Both the position numbers and the translations under genes were made by a program. The notes below the pieces were generated by a model that ran no database searches, was not told the DNA's origin, and saw nothing but the letters and a program-made list of their open reading frames with translations. Shown piece after piece: positions 27,955 through 37,522 of a DNA stretch of 64,000 nt (within the stretch, counting starts at the first letter, position 1; each line of letters opens with the position of its first letter). Source of the DNA: Cupriavidus sp. D384 (GTDB taxonomy: Bacteria > Pseudomonadota > Gammaproteobacteria > Burkholderiales > Burkholderiaceae); NCBI RefSeq assembly GCF_001652915.1, contig NZ_BBQI01000050.1:1-64000 (forward strand), written 5' to 3'.

Positions 27955-29121
27955 ATGGCGATAGCGGTCGTGCTCGTCATCATGGTTGCCGCTTCGGTGC
28001 TCTTTCATTTCCTGAGCCCATGGTGGCTGACACCGCTGGCGTCCAACTGGCAACAGATGGACGACACGCTCACCATTACCCTCGTCATCACCGGCCTGTT
28101 CTTCGTCGGCATCAATTTGCTGCTGGGCTACATCGTCTGGCGCTTCCGGCATCGCGAAGGCCACCGCGCCGCCTACGAACCCGAGAACCGTCGGCTGGAG
28201 CACTGGCTGATCGGCCTCAGCGCGGTCGGCATCATGGCGCTGCTGGCACCGGGGCTGATCGTCTATGCCGACTATGTCAGGCCGCCTCACGAGGCGATGG
28301 CGATGGAGGTGGTGGGCCAGCAATGGCAATGGGCCTTCCGCTTTCCCGGCCGGGGTGGCGTACTCGGTACCACCGATCCGCGCTTCACCAGCGCCACCAA
28401 TCCGATGGGGCTCAACCCGGATGACCCGAACGGCCAGGACGATGTGGTCGTACTGGGGCCGGAAGTCCACCTGCCGCTGAACCGGCCGATCAAGGTGCTG
28501 CTGAGATCGAAGGACGTGCTGCACGATTTCTACGTGCCGCCGTTCCGGGCGCGCATGAACATGGTGCCCGGCATGGTCACATCGTTCTGGTTCACGCCCA
28601 CCCAGGCGGGCAAGTTCGACATCCTGTGCGCCCAGCTTTGCGGGGTGGGGCACTACAACATGCGCGGACATGTCGTGGTGGAGGATCTCGCGGCCTTCGA
28701 TGCATGGCTGGCAAAACAGCAGACCTTTGCGATGACCCAGGCCAAGGCCGCGCAGCCGGCCGGACTGCCGGGCACCGGCGTGGCCGCCGGTTCGGGTGCC
28801 AGTGGCAGTGTCGAGCAGGGCCGGGCGCTGGCGCAGAGCAAGGGCTGCGTGGCATGTCACAGCATCGACGGCACACAGGGCGTGGGGCCAACGTGGAAGG
28901 GGCTGTTTGGCAGCACGCAGACGTTCACCGACGGCAGCAGCGCCACCGTCGACGACGCCTTCCTGAGAAAGGAAATCGAGGATCCGCAGGCGCGGGTGGT
29001 CAAGGGCTTCGGCCCGGTCATGCCGAAGCTGCCCGTGACCGACGCGGAAGTGGCGGCGCTGTCCGCCTATATCCATTCGCTGGGCTCCGGCGCCGGTGCG
29101 GCGCCCCAGGCCGGGAAATAG
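27955..29121 (+). CDS. coxB: Cytochrome c oxidase subunit II with fused cytochrome c
   Basis: This 388-residue subunit accepts electrons at its dinuclear CuA centre. Two membrane helices (about residues 2-20, 40-62, with a further hydrophobic helix at 84-104) precede the cupredoxin domain. CuA ligands are visible: H190, C225, C229, H233 and M236 in DILCAQLCGVGHYNM. A C-terminal c-type haem domain binds haem through C298-V-A-C301-H302 with Met in GPVMPKLP. This architecture is that of CoxM of the coxMNOP-type oxidase, as I recall it. It starts 11 bases after GAGGAGGGGG and is 15 bases from subunit I. Confidence 0.93.
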   Translation: MAIAVVLVIMVAASVLFHFLSPWWLTPLASNWQQMDDTLTITLVITGLFFVGINLLLGYIVWRFRHREGHRAAYEPENRRLEHWLIGLSAVGIMALLAPGLIVYADYVRPPHEAMAMEVVGQQWQWAFRFPGRGGVLGTTDPRFTSATNPMGLNPDDPNGQDDVVVLGPEVHLPLNRPIKVLLRSKDVLHDFYVPPFRARMNMVPGMVTSFWFTPTQAGKFDILCAQLCGVGHYNMRGHVVVEDLAAFDAWLAKQQTFAMTQAKAAQPAGLPGTGVAAGSGASGSVEQGRALAQSKGCVACHSIDGTQGVGPTWKGLFGSTQTFTDGSSATVDDAFLRKEIEDPQARVVKGFGPVMPKLPVTDAEVAALSAYIHSLGSGAGAAPQAGK

Positions 29122-29136
29122 GCAAGGAGGGACACG

Positions 29137-30894
29137 ATGGCCTACGCCGACGATGCCGCCCATCACGGCCCGCAAAGCTTCTGGGCACGCTACATCTGGA
29201 GCCAGGACCACAAGGTGATTGCCGTGCAATACACGCTGGTGGCGATCTTCGTGGGGCTGGTGGGCGTGGCGCTGTCCAATCTGATGCGCATGCAGCTGGG
29301 GTTTCCGGGCAAGTTCGATTTCATCGACGCCAATCGCTACTACCAGTTCGTCACCATGCACGGCATGATCATGGTGATCTACCTGCTGACGGCGCTGTTC
29401 CTGGGCGGATTCGGCAATTACCTGATCCCGCTGATGGTGGGAGCGCGGGACATGGTGTTCCCGTTCCTGAACATGCTCAGCTTCTGGGTTTACTTCCTGT
29501 CGGTGATCGTGCTGCTGACCAGCTTTTTCGTGCCTGGCGGGCCCACGGGCGCGGGATGGACGCTGTATCCGCCGCAGGCGATCCTGCCCGGAACGCCGGG
29601 GCACGAGTGGGGCATCATCCTGATGCTGGTCTCGCTGCTGATCTTCATCGTCGCGGCCACCATGGGCGGCCTGAACTACGTGACCACGGTGCTGCAGGCG
29701 CGCACCGAAGGCATGACGATGCTGCGCATGCCGCTGGCCGTGTGGGGCATCTTCATGGCCACCATCCTGGCGCTGCTGGCGTTTCCCGCGCTGTTCGTCT
29801 CCGGCGTGATGATGCTGCTCGACAAGGCGCTGGGCACCAGCTTCTTCATGCCCGCCATGGTATCGATGGGCCAGCAGCTCAACTACAAGGGCGGCAGCCC
29901 GCTGCTGTTTCAGCACCTGTTCTGGTTCTTCGGCCATCCCGAGGTGTATATCGTGGCGCTGCCGGCGTTCGGCATCGTCTCCGACCTGGTCAGCGTGCAT
30001 TCGCGCAAGAGCATTTTCGGCTACCGCACGATGGTCTGGGCCATCCTGGCGATCGGGTTGCTGTCCGTGGTGGTCTGGGCGCACCACATGTTCGTGAGCG
30101 GCATGAACCCGTACTTCGGCTTCTTCTTCGCCACGACCACGCTGATCATCGCCGTACCCACGGCGATCAAGGTGTACAACTGGGTCATCACGCTGTGGCG
30201 TGGCGATATCCATTTCACGGTGCCGATGCTGTTTGCCATCGCGTTCATCAGCACCTTCGTGATTGGCGGCCTGACCGGGCTGTTCCTTGGCAACGTCAGC
30301 GTCGACATACCGCTTTCCAACACCTATTTCGTGGTGGCGCACTTTCACATGGTGATGGGGGTGTCGCCAATCCTGGTGGTATTTGGCGGCATCTACCACT
30401 GGTATCCGAAGGTGGCCGGACGCATGCTCAACGACACCATGGGCCGCATCCATTTCTGGGTGACGTTCGTGGGCACCTATGCCATCTTCTTCCCGATGCA
30501 CTACCTGGGCATCATGGGCATGCCGCGCCGCTACTACGCATGGGACAACTACAGCTTCATCCCGGAGTCGGCGCACACGATGAACATGTATATCTCCCTG
30601 GCTGCCTTCGTAGTGGCGGCGGCCCAGCTACTGTTCGTCTTCAACCTGTTCTGGAGCCTGCGGCACGGTCATGCGGCCGGGGGCAACCCGTGGCGCGCCG
30701 CGTCGCTGGAATGGCAGACCCCACAGACGCCACCCGTGCACGGCAACTGGGGGCCGCATCTGCCCGTGGTGTACCGCTGGGCCTATGCGTACAGCGTGCC
30801 GGGCGCCAGCGAGGACTTTATCGCGCAGAATGCGCCACCCGATGCCGGCGGGGCCGAGCCCGAGCCGCATCCCAGCCGGGGAGCCGTTGCATGA
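29137..30894 (+). CDS. ctaD: Cytochrome c oxidase subunit I
   Basis: This 585-residue catalytic subunit of a haem-copper oxidase holds the haem a and haem-copper centres. The first haem ligand lies in VTMHGMIMVIY. The active site includes FGHPEVYIVALP, with the CuB His, the Glu-286-type proton residue and the cross-linked Tyr, and WAHHMFVSGM; the later ligands are in VVAHFHMVMG. These put it in the A1-type group. The N-terminal ARDM motif keeps the D-channel Asp. AGGAGG precedes ATG 29137. Its stop overlaps the next start by four bases. Confidence 0.95.
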   Translation: MAYADDAAHHGPQSFWARYIWSQDHKVIAVQYTLVAIFVGLVGVALSNLMRMQLGFPGKFDFIDANRYYQFVTMHGMIMVIYLLTALFLGGFGNYLIPLMVGARDMVFPFLNMLSFWVYFLSVIVLLTSFFVPGGPTGAGWTLYPPQAILPGTPGHEWGIILMLVSLLIFIVAATMGGLNYVTTVLQARTEGMTMLRMPLAVWGIFMATILALLAFPALFVSGVMMLLDKALGTSFFMPAMVSMGQQLNYKGGSPLLFQHLFWFFGHPEVYIVALPAFGIVSDLVSVHSRKSIFGYRTMVWAILAIGLLSVVVWAHHMFVSGMNPYFGFFFATTTLIIAVPTAIKVYNWVITLWRGDIHFTVPMLFAIAFISTFVIGGLTGLFLGNVSVDIPLSNTYFVVAHFHMVMGVSPILVVFGGIYHWYPKVAGRMLNDTMGRIHFWVTFVGTYAIFFPMHYLGIMGMPRRYYAWDNYSFIPESAHTMNMYISLAAFVVAAAQLLFVFNLFWSLRHGHAAGGNPWRAASLEWQTPQTPPVHGNWGPHLPVVYRWAYAYSVPGASEDFIAQNAPPDAGGAEPEPHPSRGAVA

Positions 30895-31556
30895 ATGCCG
30901 ATCCGATGGCCGCCGACGCCAGCGCCGGTGTGTTTCGCGTATCGCCCGATTCGCCCGGCAGCGGCGCGGGCGGCGATGCCATGCATGGACATGGCCAGCG
31001 CGCGCCGGGCAGCACCGGGCTGTGGGTCTTCATGGGCGTGGTGACGGCGCTGTTCACGCTGTTCCTGGCGGCATACATCATGCGCATGGATAGCCCCGAC
31101 TGGCACCAGATCGCCTTGCCCTGGCAGGTCTGGTTGTCGACCGTGTTGCTGGCGACGGCCAGCGTGTCGATGGCGGTGGCGTCGCGGGCGGCCGGGGCCG
31201 GACGGATGGCGCGGGCGCGCGGGGCGCTGCGCCTGGGCGGACTGGGCGCGCTGGCGTTCGTGGGCTCGCAGCTCTGGGCGTGGGCGGCGCTGTACGCCGC
31301 GCATGTGGTGCCGGCCGGCAATCCCGCCGGCAGCTTCTTCTATTTGCTTACGGCGATGCACGGCCTTCACATGATCGGCGGGCTCGTGGGCTTTGCGTTT
31401 GTGGCGTTCGACCGTGGCAGCGGCACGCGTACCCAGGTGCGCATCGGTCTTTGCGCACGTTACTGGCACTTCCTGCTGGCAGTGTGGGTCGTGCTGCTGG
31501 CAGCGCTGGCCTGGCTGACGCCCGAGGTCGTCAACTACATCTGCGGCCGGGGATGA
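30891..31556 (+). CDS. Cytochrome c oxidase subunit III-like protein (first of two)
   Basis: This 221-residue protein has five or six membrane helices in subunit III order (GLWVFMGVVTALFTLFLAAY, then HGLHMIGGLVGFAFV, and RYWHFLLAVWVVLLAAL). The ATG at 30891 overlaps the subunit I stop (ATGA). The N-terminus (about 40 residues) is a hydrophilic His/Gly-rich lead. It is followed after 13 bases by a second subunit III gene, as coxO and coxP follow coxN in the coxMNOP cluster. The open frame continues upstream inside subunit I but is only a shadow there. Confidence 0.83.
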   Translation: MNADPMAADASAGVFRVSPDSPGSGAGGDAMHGHGQRAPGSTGLWVFMGVVTALFTLFLAAYIMRMDSPDWHQIALPWQVWLSTVLLATASVSMAVASRAAGAGRMARARGALRLGGLGALAFVGSQLWAWAALYAAHVVPAGNPAGSFFYLLTAMHGLHMIGGLVGFAFVAFDRGSGTRTQVRIGLCARYWHFLLAVWVVLLAALAWLTPEVVNYICGRG

Positions 31557-31569
31557 GGGAGGTACACCG

Positions 31570-32268
31570 ATGAGTTCGCAACTCTCCACGCCGGTGGCGT
31601 CGCCGCACGATCACCCACCGGGCGGCCTGCGCGGCCTGGTCGCAGACTGGTCTTCGGATCAGCGCGCGTTCAAGGTGTCATGGGGCAAGGCGATGATGTG
31701 GATATTCCTGCTGTCCGACACCTTCGTCTTCAGTTGTTTCCTGACCGGCTACATGACCGTGCGAATCTCGACCACGGTGCCCTGGCCGAACGTGGCCGAA
31801 CTTTTCGGCATGAACATCGGCGGCCGGCAGGTGCCCATGCTGCTGATCGCGATCATGACGTTTACGCTGATCACCAGCAGCGGCACGATGGCCATGGCGG
31901 TGAACTGCGCCTATCGGCGCGACCGGATGAACTGCGCCAAGCTGATGTTCGTGACGGCGTGGCTGGGGGAAGTCTTCGTCTGCATGCAGGCATTCGAATG
32001 GACCAAGCTCATCGTCCTGGAAGGCGTGAGGCCGTGGGGCAACCCGCATGGTGCCGCGCAATTCGGTTCCGTGTTCTTCATGATTACGGGATTCCACGGC
32101 TTTCACGTGACGTGTGGCGTGATCTACCTGCTGGTGATCGCCAGCAAGGTGCTTCGCGGCCATTACGACATCAGCGGCAACTACCAGCCGGTGGAGATCG
32201 CCGGACTGTACTGGCACTTCGTGGACCTGGTCTGGGTCTTCATTTTCGCGCTGTTCTACCTGTGGTGA
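31570..32268 (+). CDS. Cytochrome c oxidase subunit III (second of two)
   Basis: This 232-residue haem-copper oxidase subunit III is clearly recognisable from KAMMWIFLLSDTFVFSCFL, from GFHGFHVTCGVIYL and from AGLYWHFVDLVWVFIFALFYLW (22 residues, ending in the family's WHFVDLVW). Seven helices are expected. AGGGAGG lies before ATG 31570. It probably stabilises the catalytic core; having two different subunit III genes in one cluster is the CoxO/CoxP layout. Eight bases separate its stop from the next gene. Confidence 0.92.
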   Translation: MSSQLSTPVASPHDHPPGGLRGLVADWSSDQRAFKVSWGKAMMWIFLLSDTFVFSCFLTGYMTVRISTTVPWPNVAELFGMNIGGRQVPMLLIAIMTFTLITSSGTMAMAVNCAYRRDRMNCAKLMFVTAWLGEVFVCMQAFEWTKLIVLEGVRPWGNPHGAAQFGSVFFMITGFHGFHVTCGVIYLLVIASKVLRGHYDISGNYQPVEIAGLYWHFVDLVWVFIFALFYLW

Positions 32269-32276
32269 GGCGCATC

Positions 32277-32633
32277 ATGGCATCGACACCAACCCAAGCG
32301 GCACCGCACGCCGAGCCGGCCCAGGAGCACGGCGGGCAGTCGCATTCGATCAGGCTGTACCTGAAGGTCTGGCTGCTGCTGTTCGTGCTGTCCACCATGT
32401 CGTACATGGTGGACTACTTCAACCTGACGGGCCACCTGCGCTGGTTCCTGCTTCTGCTGTTCATGGTGCTCAAGGCCGGACTGATCATCGCCGTGTTCAT
32501 GCATATGGCCTGGGAACGCATGGCCCTGATCTGCGCGATACTGCTGCCGCCACTGTGCCTGCTCGTACTGGTATGGCTCATGGCGGCCGAAGCGGATTAC
32601 ACTTTCCTGACCCGCGGCGCATTTTTCCGCTAG
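32277..32633 (+). CDS. Cytochrome c oxidase subunit IV-like protein
   Basis: This 118-residue protein has three helices (about residues 30-50, 57-77 and 84-104) and a His/Glu-rich N-terminal tail. The length, the position after subunit III and the helix pattern (FMHMAWERM) fit the prokaryotic subunit IV family (CyoD/CoxD). The ATG at 32277 is nine bases after the previous stop, with GAGG as a ribosome site. It closes the oxidase operon; no T-run terminator follows. Confidence 0.82.
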   Translation: MASTPTQAAPHAEPAQEHGGQSHSIRLYLKVWLLLFVLSTMSYMVDYFNLTGHLRWFLLLLFMVLKAGLIIAVFMHMAWERMALICAILLPPLCLLVLVWLMAAEADYTFLTRGAFFR

Positions 32634-32685
32634 TGTCCACCGGCCGGCGGCGGGCGCCGCGACGTATCCACCCCGGACCTCGCCT

Positions 32686-33879
32686 ATGCACGCCGTCACC
32701 GAAAGCATCCTGCTCTACAACCATGGCCGTGATCCAGACCGGCTGACCATGAAGCTTGCCGCCATCGCGGCGGAGCCATTCGCGTTCTTTCGTGGCACCA
32801 ACCATCTCTACGCGGCGTCGCTGCGAGGCGAGATCGGGCTCGATGCGCCGCGCACCTACGTTTGCGGCGACCTGCATGTGGAGAATTTTGGTTCCTTCAA
32901 GGGCGACAACGGGCTGGTGTACTTCGACCTGAACGATTTCGACGATGCGCTGGTGGCGCCATTCACCGTGGATGCCGTACGCATGCTGTCGAGCGTACTG
33001 GTGGCCGCCCACCAATATGGGCTGTCCGAAGCGGATGCGCGCGTGGCGTGCGCCAACATGCTGGGCGAGTATACGCATACGCTGCGCACCGGCAAGCCGC
33101 GCTGGATCGAACGCGCCACGGCAACCGGACTGGTCGCCACGTTGCTGCGGCAGGTGAAGCGCCGACGGCGCGGAGCGCTGCTGGCGGCGCGTACCGTGAT
33201 GCGCGGCGGGCGCCGGCGGCTCAACGTCGACCGGCGGGCGCTGCGTGCAGACCGTGATCAGCGTGATCGCGCCGCGCACATCCTCGCCATCTACTCGCAG
33301 CAGGAGCATCACGGCCATCGCTTTACCGGGGAAGACGTCGCCCGCCGCGTGGCCGGGGTGGGCAGCCTTGGGCTGGAGCGCTACGTCGTGCTGGTGCATG
33401 ACACGCAACTGCCCACGTCACGCCGGCTTGTCGATATCAAGCGTGCGGCGCCCAGCGCCTGGGTGGACATGCAACGTCACCAGCCGCACTGGAGCAGCGA
33501 CGCCCAGCGCGTGGTCACATCCCAGCAGATCATGCAGGCGGCGTCGCCAGCGCTGCTGTCGTATGTGGCGCTGGATCGGCGCGAGTCGTTCGTCGTCAAG
33601 AGCCTGCAGCCAACCACCGATCGCGTGGACCTGGCGCATTGCCGCAACAAGGTGGCGTTGCTCGATGTACTCGGCACCATGGCGCGTGCGGCGGCGTGGG
33701 CGCACCTGCGTGGCTGCGGCCATCAGGCGGCGGACCGGATCGAGAAGCTGCAGGACTACGCCGCGGGCGGTCGCTGGCAGTCCATGGCGCTACGGCTGGC
33801 GCGGCATGGGCGCGACGTGTCGCTGGCGCAGTGGAAGATCTACGCAGAGGACTACCGGAAGGCGAAAGGCGGGAAGTAG
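32686..33879 (+). CDS. DUF2252 family protein
   Basis: This 397-residue protein belongs to the DUF2252 family, which looks kinase-like. It has an F-R-G motif (FAFFRGTNHLY), CGDLHVENFGSFKG, which resembles an aminoglycoside-kinase-type catalytic loop, and FDLNDFDDALVAPFTVD, similar to a metal-binding DFD. Two later conserved stretches are HDTQLPTSRRLVDIKRAAPS and VVKSLQPTTDRVDL. No substrate is known. It starts 52 bases after the oxidase subunit IV gene on the same strand and could be cotranscribed. The Arg-rich middle (about 145-185) is probably a flexible linker. Confidence 0.88.
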   Translation: MHAVTESILLYNHGRDPDRLTMKLAAIAAEPFAFFRGTNHLYAASLRGEIGLDAPRTYVCGDLHVENFGSFKGDNGLVYFDLNDFDDALVAPFTVDAVRMLSSVLVAAHQYGLSEADARVACANMLGEYTHTLRTGKPRWIERATATGLVATLLRQVKRRRRGALLAARTVMRGGRRRLNVDRRALRADRDQRDRAAHILAIYSQQEHHGHRFTGEDVARRVAGVGSLGLERYVVLVHDTQLPTSRRLVDIKRAAPSAWVDMQRHQPHWSSDAQRVVTSQQIMQAASPALLSYVALDRRESFVVKSLQPTTDRVDLAHCRNKVALLDVLGTMARAAAWAHLRGCGHQAADRIEKLQDYAAGGRWQSMALRLARHGRDVSLAQWKIYAEDYRKAKGGK

Positions 33880-33927
33880 CCAGGCGGAGGGCGACGCAGG
33901 CGACGGTACGGCAGAAGGGGCGGGATG

Positions 33928-33953
33928 CCCCTCTCCCGCAGGCGGGAGAGGGG
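33928..33953. repeat. Perfect 26-base palindromic repeat
   Basis: CCCCTCTCCCGC and GCGGGAGAGGGG flank two bases between the convergent DUF2252 and gabD genes. As RNA it gives about 11 pairs with a four-base loop. Elements of this type recur in intergenic regions of Burkholderiales genomes (recollection, not checked here). It may act as a shared terminator, although the T-run is absent. Confidence 0.6.
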
Positions 33954-33964
33954 TAAGGCAAGGC

Positions 33965-35395
33965 TTAGACCTGCGTAATGAATTTCGTCACCAGGTAGCC
34001 GTCAAAGGTCTCCTGGCCGCCTTCGCTGCCGATGCCCGAATCCTTGATGCCGCCGAACGGCGTTTCCGACAGCGCCATGCCGAAGTGGTTGATGTTGACC
34101 ATGCCGGCTTCCAGGCCGTTCGAGACCTGGTGGGCCGTCTTCAGCGAGTTCGTGAACACGTACGACGCCAGGCCAAACGGCAGGCTGTTGGCGCGACGCA
34201 GCACTTCCTCGGTGTCCTTGAAGCGCGTCACCGGCGCCACCGGGCCGAACGGCTCGTCCACCATCAGCTTGGCGTCGTCGGGCAGATCGGTCACCACGGT
34301 CGGGGCGAAGAAGAAGCCCTTGTCGCCGATGCGCGAGCCGCCGGCCACGATCTTGCCGCCGCGATGGCTGGCGTCATCCAGGAACTGTTCCATCGAGGCA
34401 ATGCGGCGCTCGTGCGCCAGCGGGCCCATCTGGGTGCCGTCGTCCAGGCCGTTGCCGACCTTGATCGATCCGATCACCTCGGTAAAGCGCGCCAGGAAGC
34501 GGTCGTACGCTTTTTCCTGGACGTAGAAGCGCGTCGGCGATACACAGACCTGGCCGGCATTGCGCAGCTTGAAGCGGGCCAGCATCTCGGCAGCCGGCTC
34601 GATATCGGCGTCGTCGAACACCAGCACCGGCGAATGGCCGCCCAGTTCCATCGTCACGCGCTTCATGTGGGCGCCGGCCATGGCGGCCAGCTGCTTGCCC
34701 ACCGGCACCGAGCCCGTGAACGAGATCTTGCGCACGATCGGCGACTCGATCAGGTAGGTGGACACTTCGCTGGGCACGCCCCAGACGATGTTCAGCACGC
34801 CCGGGGGCAGGCCTGCATCGTGGAACAGGCGGGCCAGTGCCACCACGGCGCTGGGCGAATCCTCGGGCCCTTTCAGGATCAGCGTACAGCCGGCGCCGAT
34901 GGCCGCCACGATCTTGCGGATGGCCTGGTTGAACGGGAAATTCCATGGCGTGAACGCTGCGCAGACGCCAATCGGCTCGCGCACCACGATCTGGCGCACA
35001 TTGGGGTTGCGCGGCGGAATCACGCGGCCGTAGATGCGGCGGCATTCCTCGGCGTGCCATTCGGCGTGCTCGGCGCAGATGGTGACTTCGGCCACGGCTT
35101 CGGCCAGCGGCTTGCCCTGGTCCAGCGTGATATCGCGGCCGATTTCCCTGGCGCGCGTGCGGGTCAGTTCCGCCACGCGGCGCAGAATGGCCGAGCGCTC
35201 CAGCGGCGAGGTCTTCTTCCACGTCTCGAAGGCACGCTGGGCGGCGGCCAGCGCGCGGTCCAGGTCGGCCTTGCTGGCGTGGGGCAGCTTGCCAAGCAGT
35301 TCCTGGGTGGCCGGGTTGATGACGTCCTGCTCGCGCCGGTCGCCTCCCTTGACGAATTCTCCATCGATGTAGAGGGCGAGATCCTGGTACACCAT
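33965..35395 (-). CDS. gabD: NAD(P)-dependent succinate-semialdehyde dehydrogenase family
   Basis: It oxidises succinate semialdehyde, or another aldehyde, to the acid. The 476 residues match GabD-type aldehyde dehydrogenases. It has the NAD site ([12 protein letters not shown] and [11 protein letters not shown]), the general base Glu in [10 protein letters not shown] and the catalytic Cys in [17 protein letters not shown] lies seven bases before ATG 35395. No gabT or gabP adjoins it, so the physiological aldehyde is uncertain. Its neighbour across a 245-base gap is a divergent MATE exporter. Confidence 0.88.
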   Translation of the reverse strand: MVYQDLALYIDGEFVKGGDRREQDVINPATQELLGKLPHASKADLDRALAAAQRAFETWKKTSPLERSAILRRVAELTRTRAREIGRDITLDQGKPLAEAVAEVTICAEHAEWHAEECRRIYGRVIPPRNPNVRQIVVREPIGVCAAFTPWNFPFNQAIRKIVAAIGAGCTLILKGPEDSPSAVVALARLFHDAGLPPGVLNIVWGVPSEVSTYLIESPIVRKISFTGSVPVGKQLAAMAGAHMKRVTMELGGHSPVLVFDDADIEPAAEMLARFKLRNAGQVCVSPTRFYVQEKAYDRFLARFTEVIGSIKVGNGLDDGTQMGPLAHERRIASMEQFLDDASHRGGKIVAGGSRIGDKGFFFAPTVVTDLPDDAKLMVDEPFGPVAPVTRFKDTEEVLRRANSLPFGLASYVFTNSLKTAHQVSNGLEAGMVNINHFGMALSETPFGGIKDSGIGSEGGQETFDGYLVTKFITQV

Positions 35396-35640
35396 GCGTG
35401 TCTCCTGTGCGGGTTGGGACGGCGCGCCGGCCGGCGGCCGCGAACGATCGGTCGGAAAAACGCAAGCTTAACGCTTCGGGCCGGATTGCGCACAGAGATG
35501 ATGGTTGGCCGATAATGCGGATTGCCGGTGGCACGGGGCCGGGCCGCGAACTAGACTGACGGGTCTGCCGCCTGCTTGTTGCTCATCCACCCCTCCCGCG
35601 CGAGCCGTTCGTGTTGCAGCGCGGCAAAACCGATTTCCCT

Positions 35641-37098
35641 ATGAAGCCCGATGCCAGACTGACCACCGGCCCGATTGGCCGGACGTTGCTGATGTTCTCG
35701 CTGCCCGTGCTGGGCAGCAACATCCTCCAGTCGCTGAACGCCTCGATCAACTCCGTATGGGTCGGCCGTTACCTGGGCGAGGCGGCGCTGACCGCCACGT
35801 CCAATGCCAACATCATCCTGTTCTTCCTGCTGGGCGTGGTGTTCGGCATCAGCATGGCCAACACGATCATGATCGGCCAGGCCATCGGGGCGCGCGATAT
35901 CGATGAGGCACGCCGGGTGGTGGGCACCAGCACCACGTTCTTCGTGGGGTTGTCGGTGCTGGCCGCGGCGCTGGGTTTTGTCTTCACGCCGCAGATCCTG
36001 GCGGCGATGCAGACGCCGCTAGACGCCGCGCCGCTGGCCGTGATCTACCTGCGCATCATCTTCGTGGCGCTGCCGTTCATGTATTTCTACAACTTCGTGA
36101 TGATGACGCTGCGCGGTGCAGGCGACTCGCGCACGCCGTTCTATTTCATGCTGCTGTCGGCGGTACTCGACGTGGTGCTGAACCCGGTGCTGATCTTCGG
36201 CGTGGGCCCGATCCCGGCGCTTGGCATTGCCGGGTCCGCCCTGGCAACGCTGATCGCGCAGATGACCTGCCTGGTGGCGATGATCGTGCTGCTCTACCGC
36301 CGCAAGCACTTCCTGCTGCTGCATCGCACGCAACTGGCGCTGCTGAAGCCCGATACGGCCATCCTCAGGGCGCTGGTCGCCAAGGGCCTGCCGATGGGGC
36401 TGCAGATGGTGGTGATCTCGTCGTCGGCCATCGTGATGATGTCACTGGTCAACGGCTACGGATCGCAGACCACGGCCGCCTATGGCGTGGCGTCGCAGTT
36501 GTGGACGTATGTACAGATGCCGGCGCTGGCCGTCGGGGCCAGCGTGTCGTCGATGGTGGCGCAGAACGTAGGGGCGGGCCTGTGGGCGCGCGTGTCGCGC
36601 ATCACGCAGGTGGGCCTGCTGTTCAACGTGCTGATGACCGGCGCGCTCGTGGCGCTGGTCTACCTGTTCAACCGCCATTCGCTCGGCATCTTCCTGGGCG
36701 ACGACAGCGTGGCGATCGAGATCGCGCAGCATATCAACCGGGTGGTGCTCTGGTCGTTCATCCTGTTCGGATTCACCATCGTGGTGTTCGGCACGGTGCG
36801 GGCAACCGGCGCGGTGATGGCGCCGCTGGTCATCCTGTTTATCTCGATGTGGGTGATCCGGCTGCCGTTCGCATGGGGCCTGGCAAAGCATGTCGGGGCC
36901 GAATCGATCTGGTGGAGTTTCCCGCTGGGGTCGGTGGTTTCGGTGGTGCTGGCCTTCCTTTATTACCGGTTCGGCAACTGGAAGCGCAGCCATATCCTGC
37001 CCGCCACGCCGCACCCGGAAGCGGTGGGACAGGCGCCCGACACCAGCATGGGATGCCCATGCGAGGACGTCGACGCCGGTGCCGAAGCAGTCCGCTGA
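35641..37098 (+). CDS. MATE-family efflux transporter
   Basis: This is a 485-residue, 12-helix MATE pump, probably a sodium- or proton-driven cation-drug antiporter. It has the two-fold MATE repeat: GPIGRTLLMFSLPVLGSNIL in helix 1 and its counterpart GLPMGLQMVVISSSAIVMM (helix 7). The hydrophilic C-terminal tail (about 50 residues) ends in MGCPCEDVDAGAE with two close Cys. I chose ATG 35641; a GTG 30 bases upstream would add ten residues. Substrates are unknown. It stands alone, with 424 gene-free bases after it. Confidence 0.9.
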   Translation: MKPDARLTTGPIGRTLLMFSLPVLGSNILQSLNASINSVWVGRYLGEAALTATSNANIILFFLLGVVFGISMANTIMIGQAIGARDIDEARRVVGTSTTFFVGLSVLAAALGFVFTPQILAAMQTPLDAAPLAVIYLRIIFVALPFMYFYNFVMMTLRGAGDSRTPFYFMLLSAVLDVVLNPVLIFGVGPIPALGIAGSALATLIAQMTCLVAMIVLLYRRKHFLLLHRTQLALLKPDTAILRALVAKGLPMGLQMVVISSSAIVMMSLVNGYGSQTTAAYGVASQLWTYVQMPALAVGASVSSMVAQNVGAGLWARVSRITQVGLLFNVLMTGALVALVYLFNRHSLGIFLGDDSVAIEIAQHINRVVLWSFILFGFTIVVFGTVRATGAVMAPLVILFISMWVIRLPFAWGLAKHVGAESIWWSFPLGSVVSVVLAFLYYRFGNWKRSHILPATPHPEAVGQAPDTSMGCPCEDVDAGAEAVR

Positions 37099-37307
37099 AC
37101 AACATGACGCATGCACACATAAACCAGGCGGTCTGCATGACCACACATATGACCTCTGTCTGCCGCCGCCCGGCGCGCCTGTAAGCAAGTCGAAAGCTGC
37201 GCGATGCCCCGCCGCCGCGCAGCCGCCTCACTGCGCGGTCTTTCCTTTCATTCGTCTTTCTGCCACGCCTTTCAATTGCCTTGCGTCGACGCATTCGCGG
37301 CGCGGTA

Positions 37308-37330
37308 AATACATCACAACGTGATGTATT
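37308..37330. promoter_or_regulatory. Perfect 23-bp palindrome, candidate operator for tctBA
   Basis: AATACATCAC and GTGATGTATT are exact reverse complements separated by AAC. It lies about 190 bases upstream of tctB in a 424-base gap (37099-37522) that holds no gene. The arms are AT-rich relative to the surrounding sequence, as dimeric repressor sites often are. The regulator is unknown. Confidence 0.5.
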
Positions 37331-37522
37331 GCAATAGGATGGCTGCTGAAGCAGGTATCGGGAAATACCCTAAACCCCAGACAAATGAAAGGCGGCTGAA
37401 AGTTCCCATTTTTATCGTTCGTCCCATCGCGTCGAACGTGTCCGCACTCGCGCGTTCGCAGCGTGGCCTGCCAGAGCCGGCGATCCACGCGTACCGCTTT
37501 CACAACTTTGAGGAGAATCGTT

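Noticed and set aside
27874-30576. A 900-codon minus-strand frame opposite the oxidase genes
   Set aside because: Composition (very rich in His, Arg and Gln) is typical of an antisense shadow, and the plus-strand oxidase genes are unambiguous.
28626-31556. A 976-codon frame running through subunit I into the first subunit III gene
   Set aside because: Only the part from 30891 on is real. The upstream part is an out-of-phase reading of the subunit II and I genes without family resemblance.
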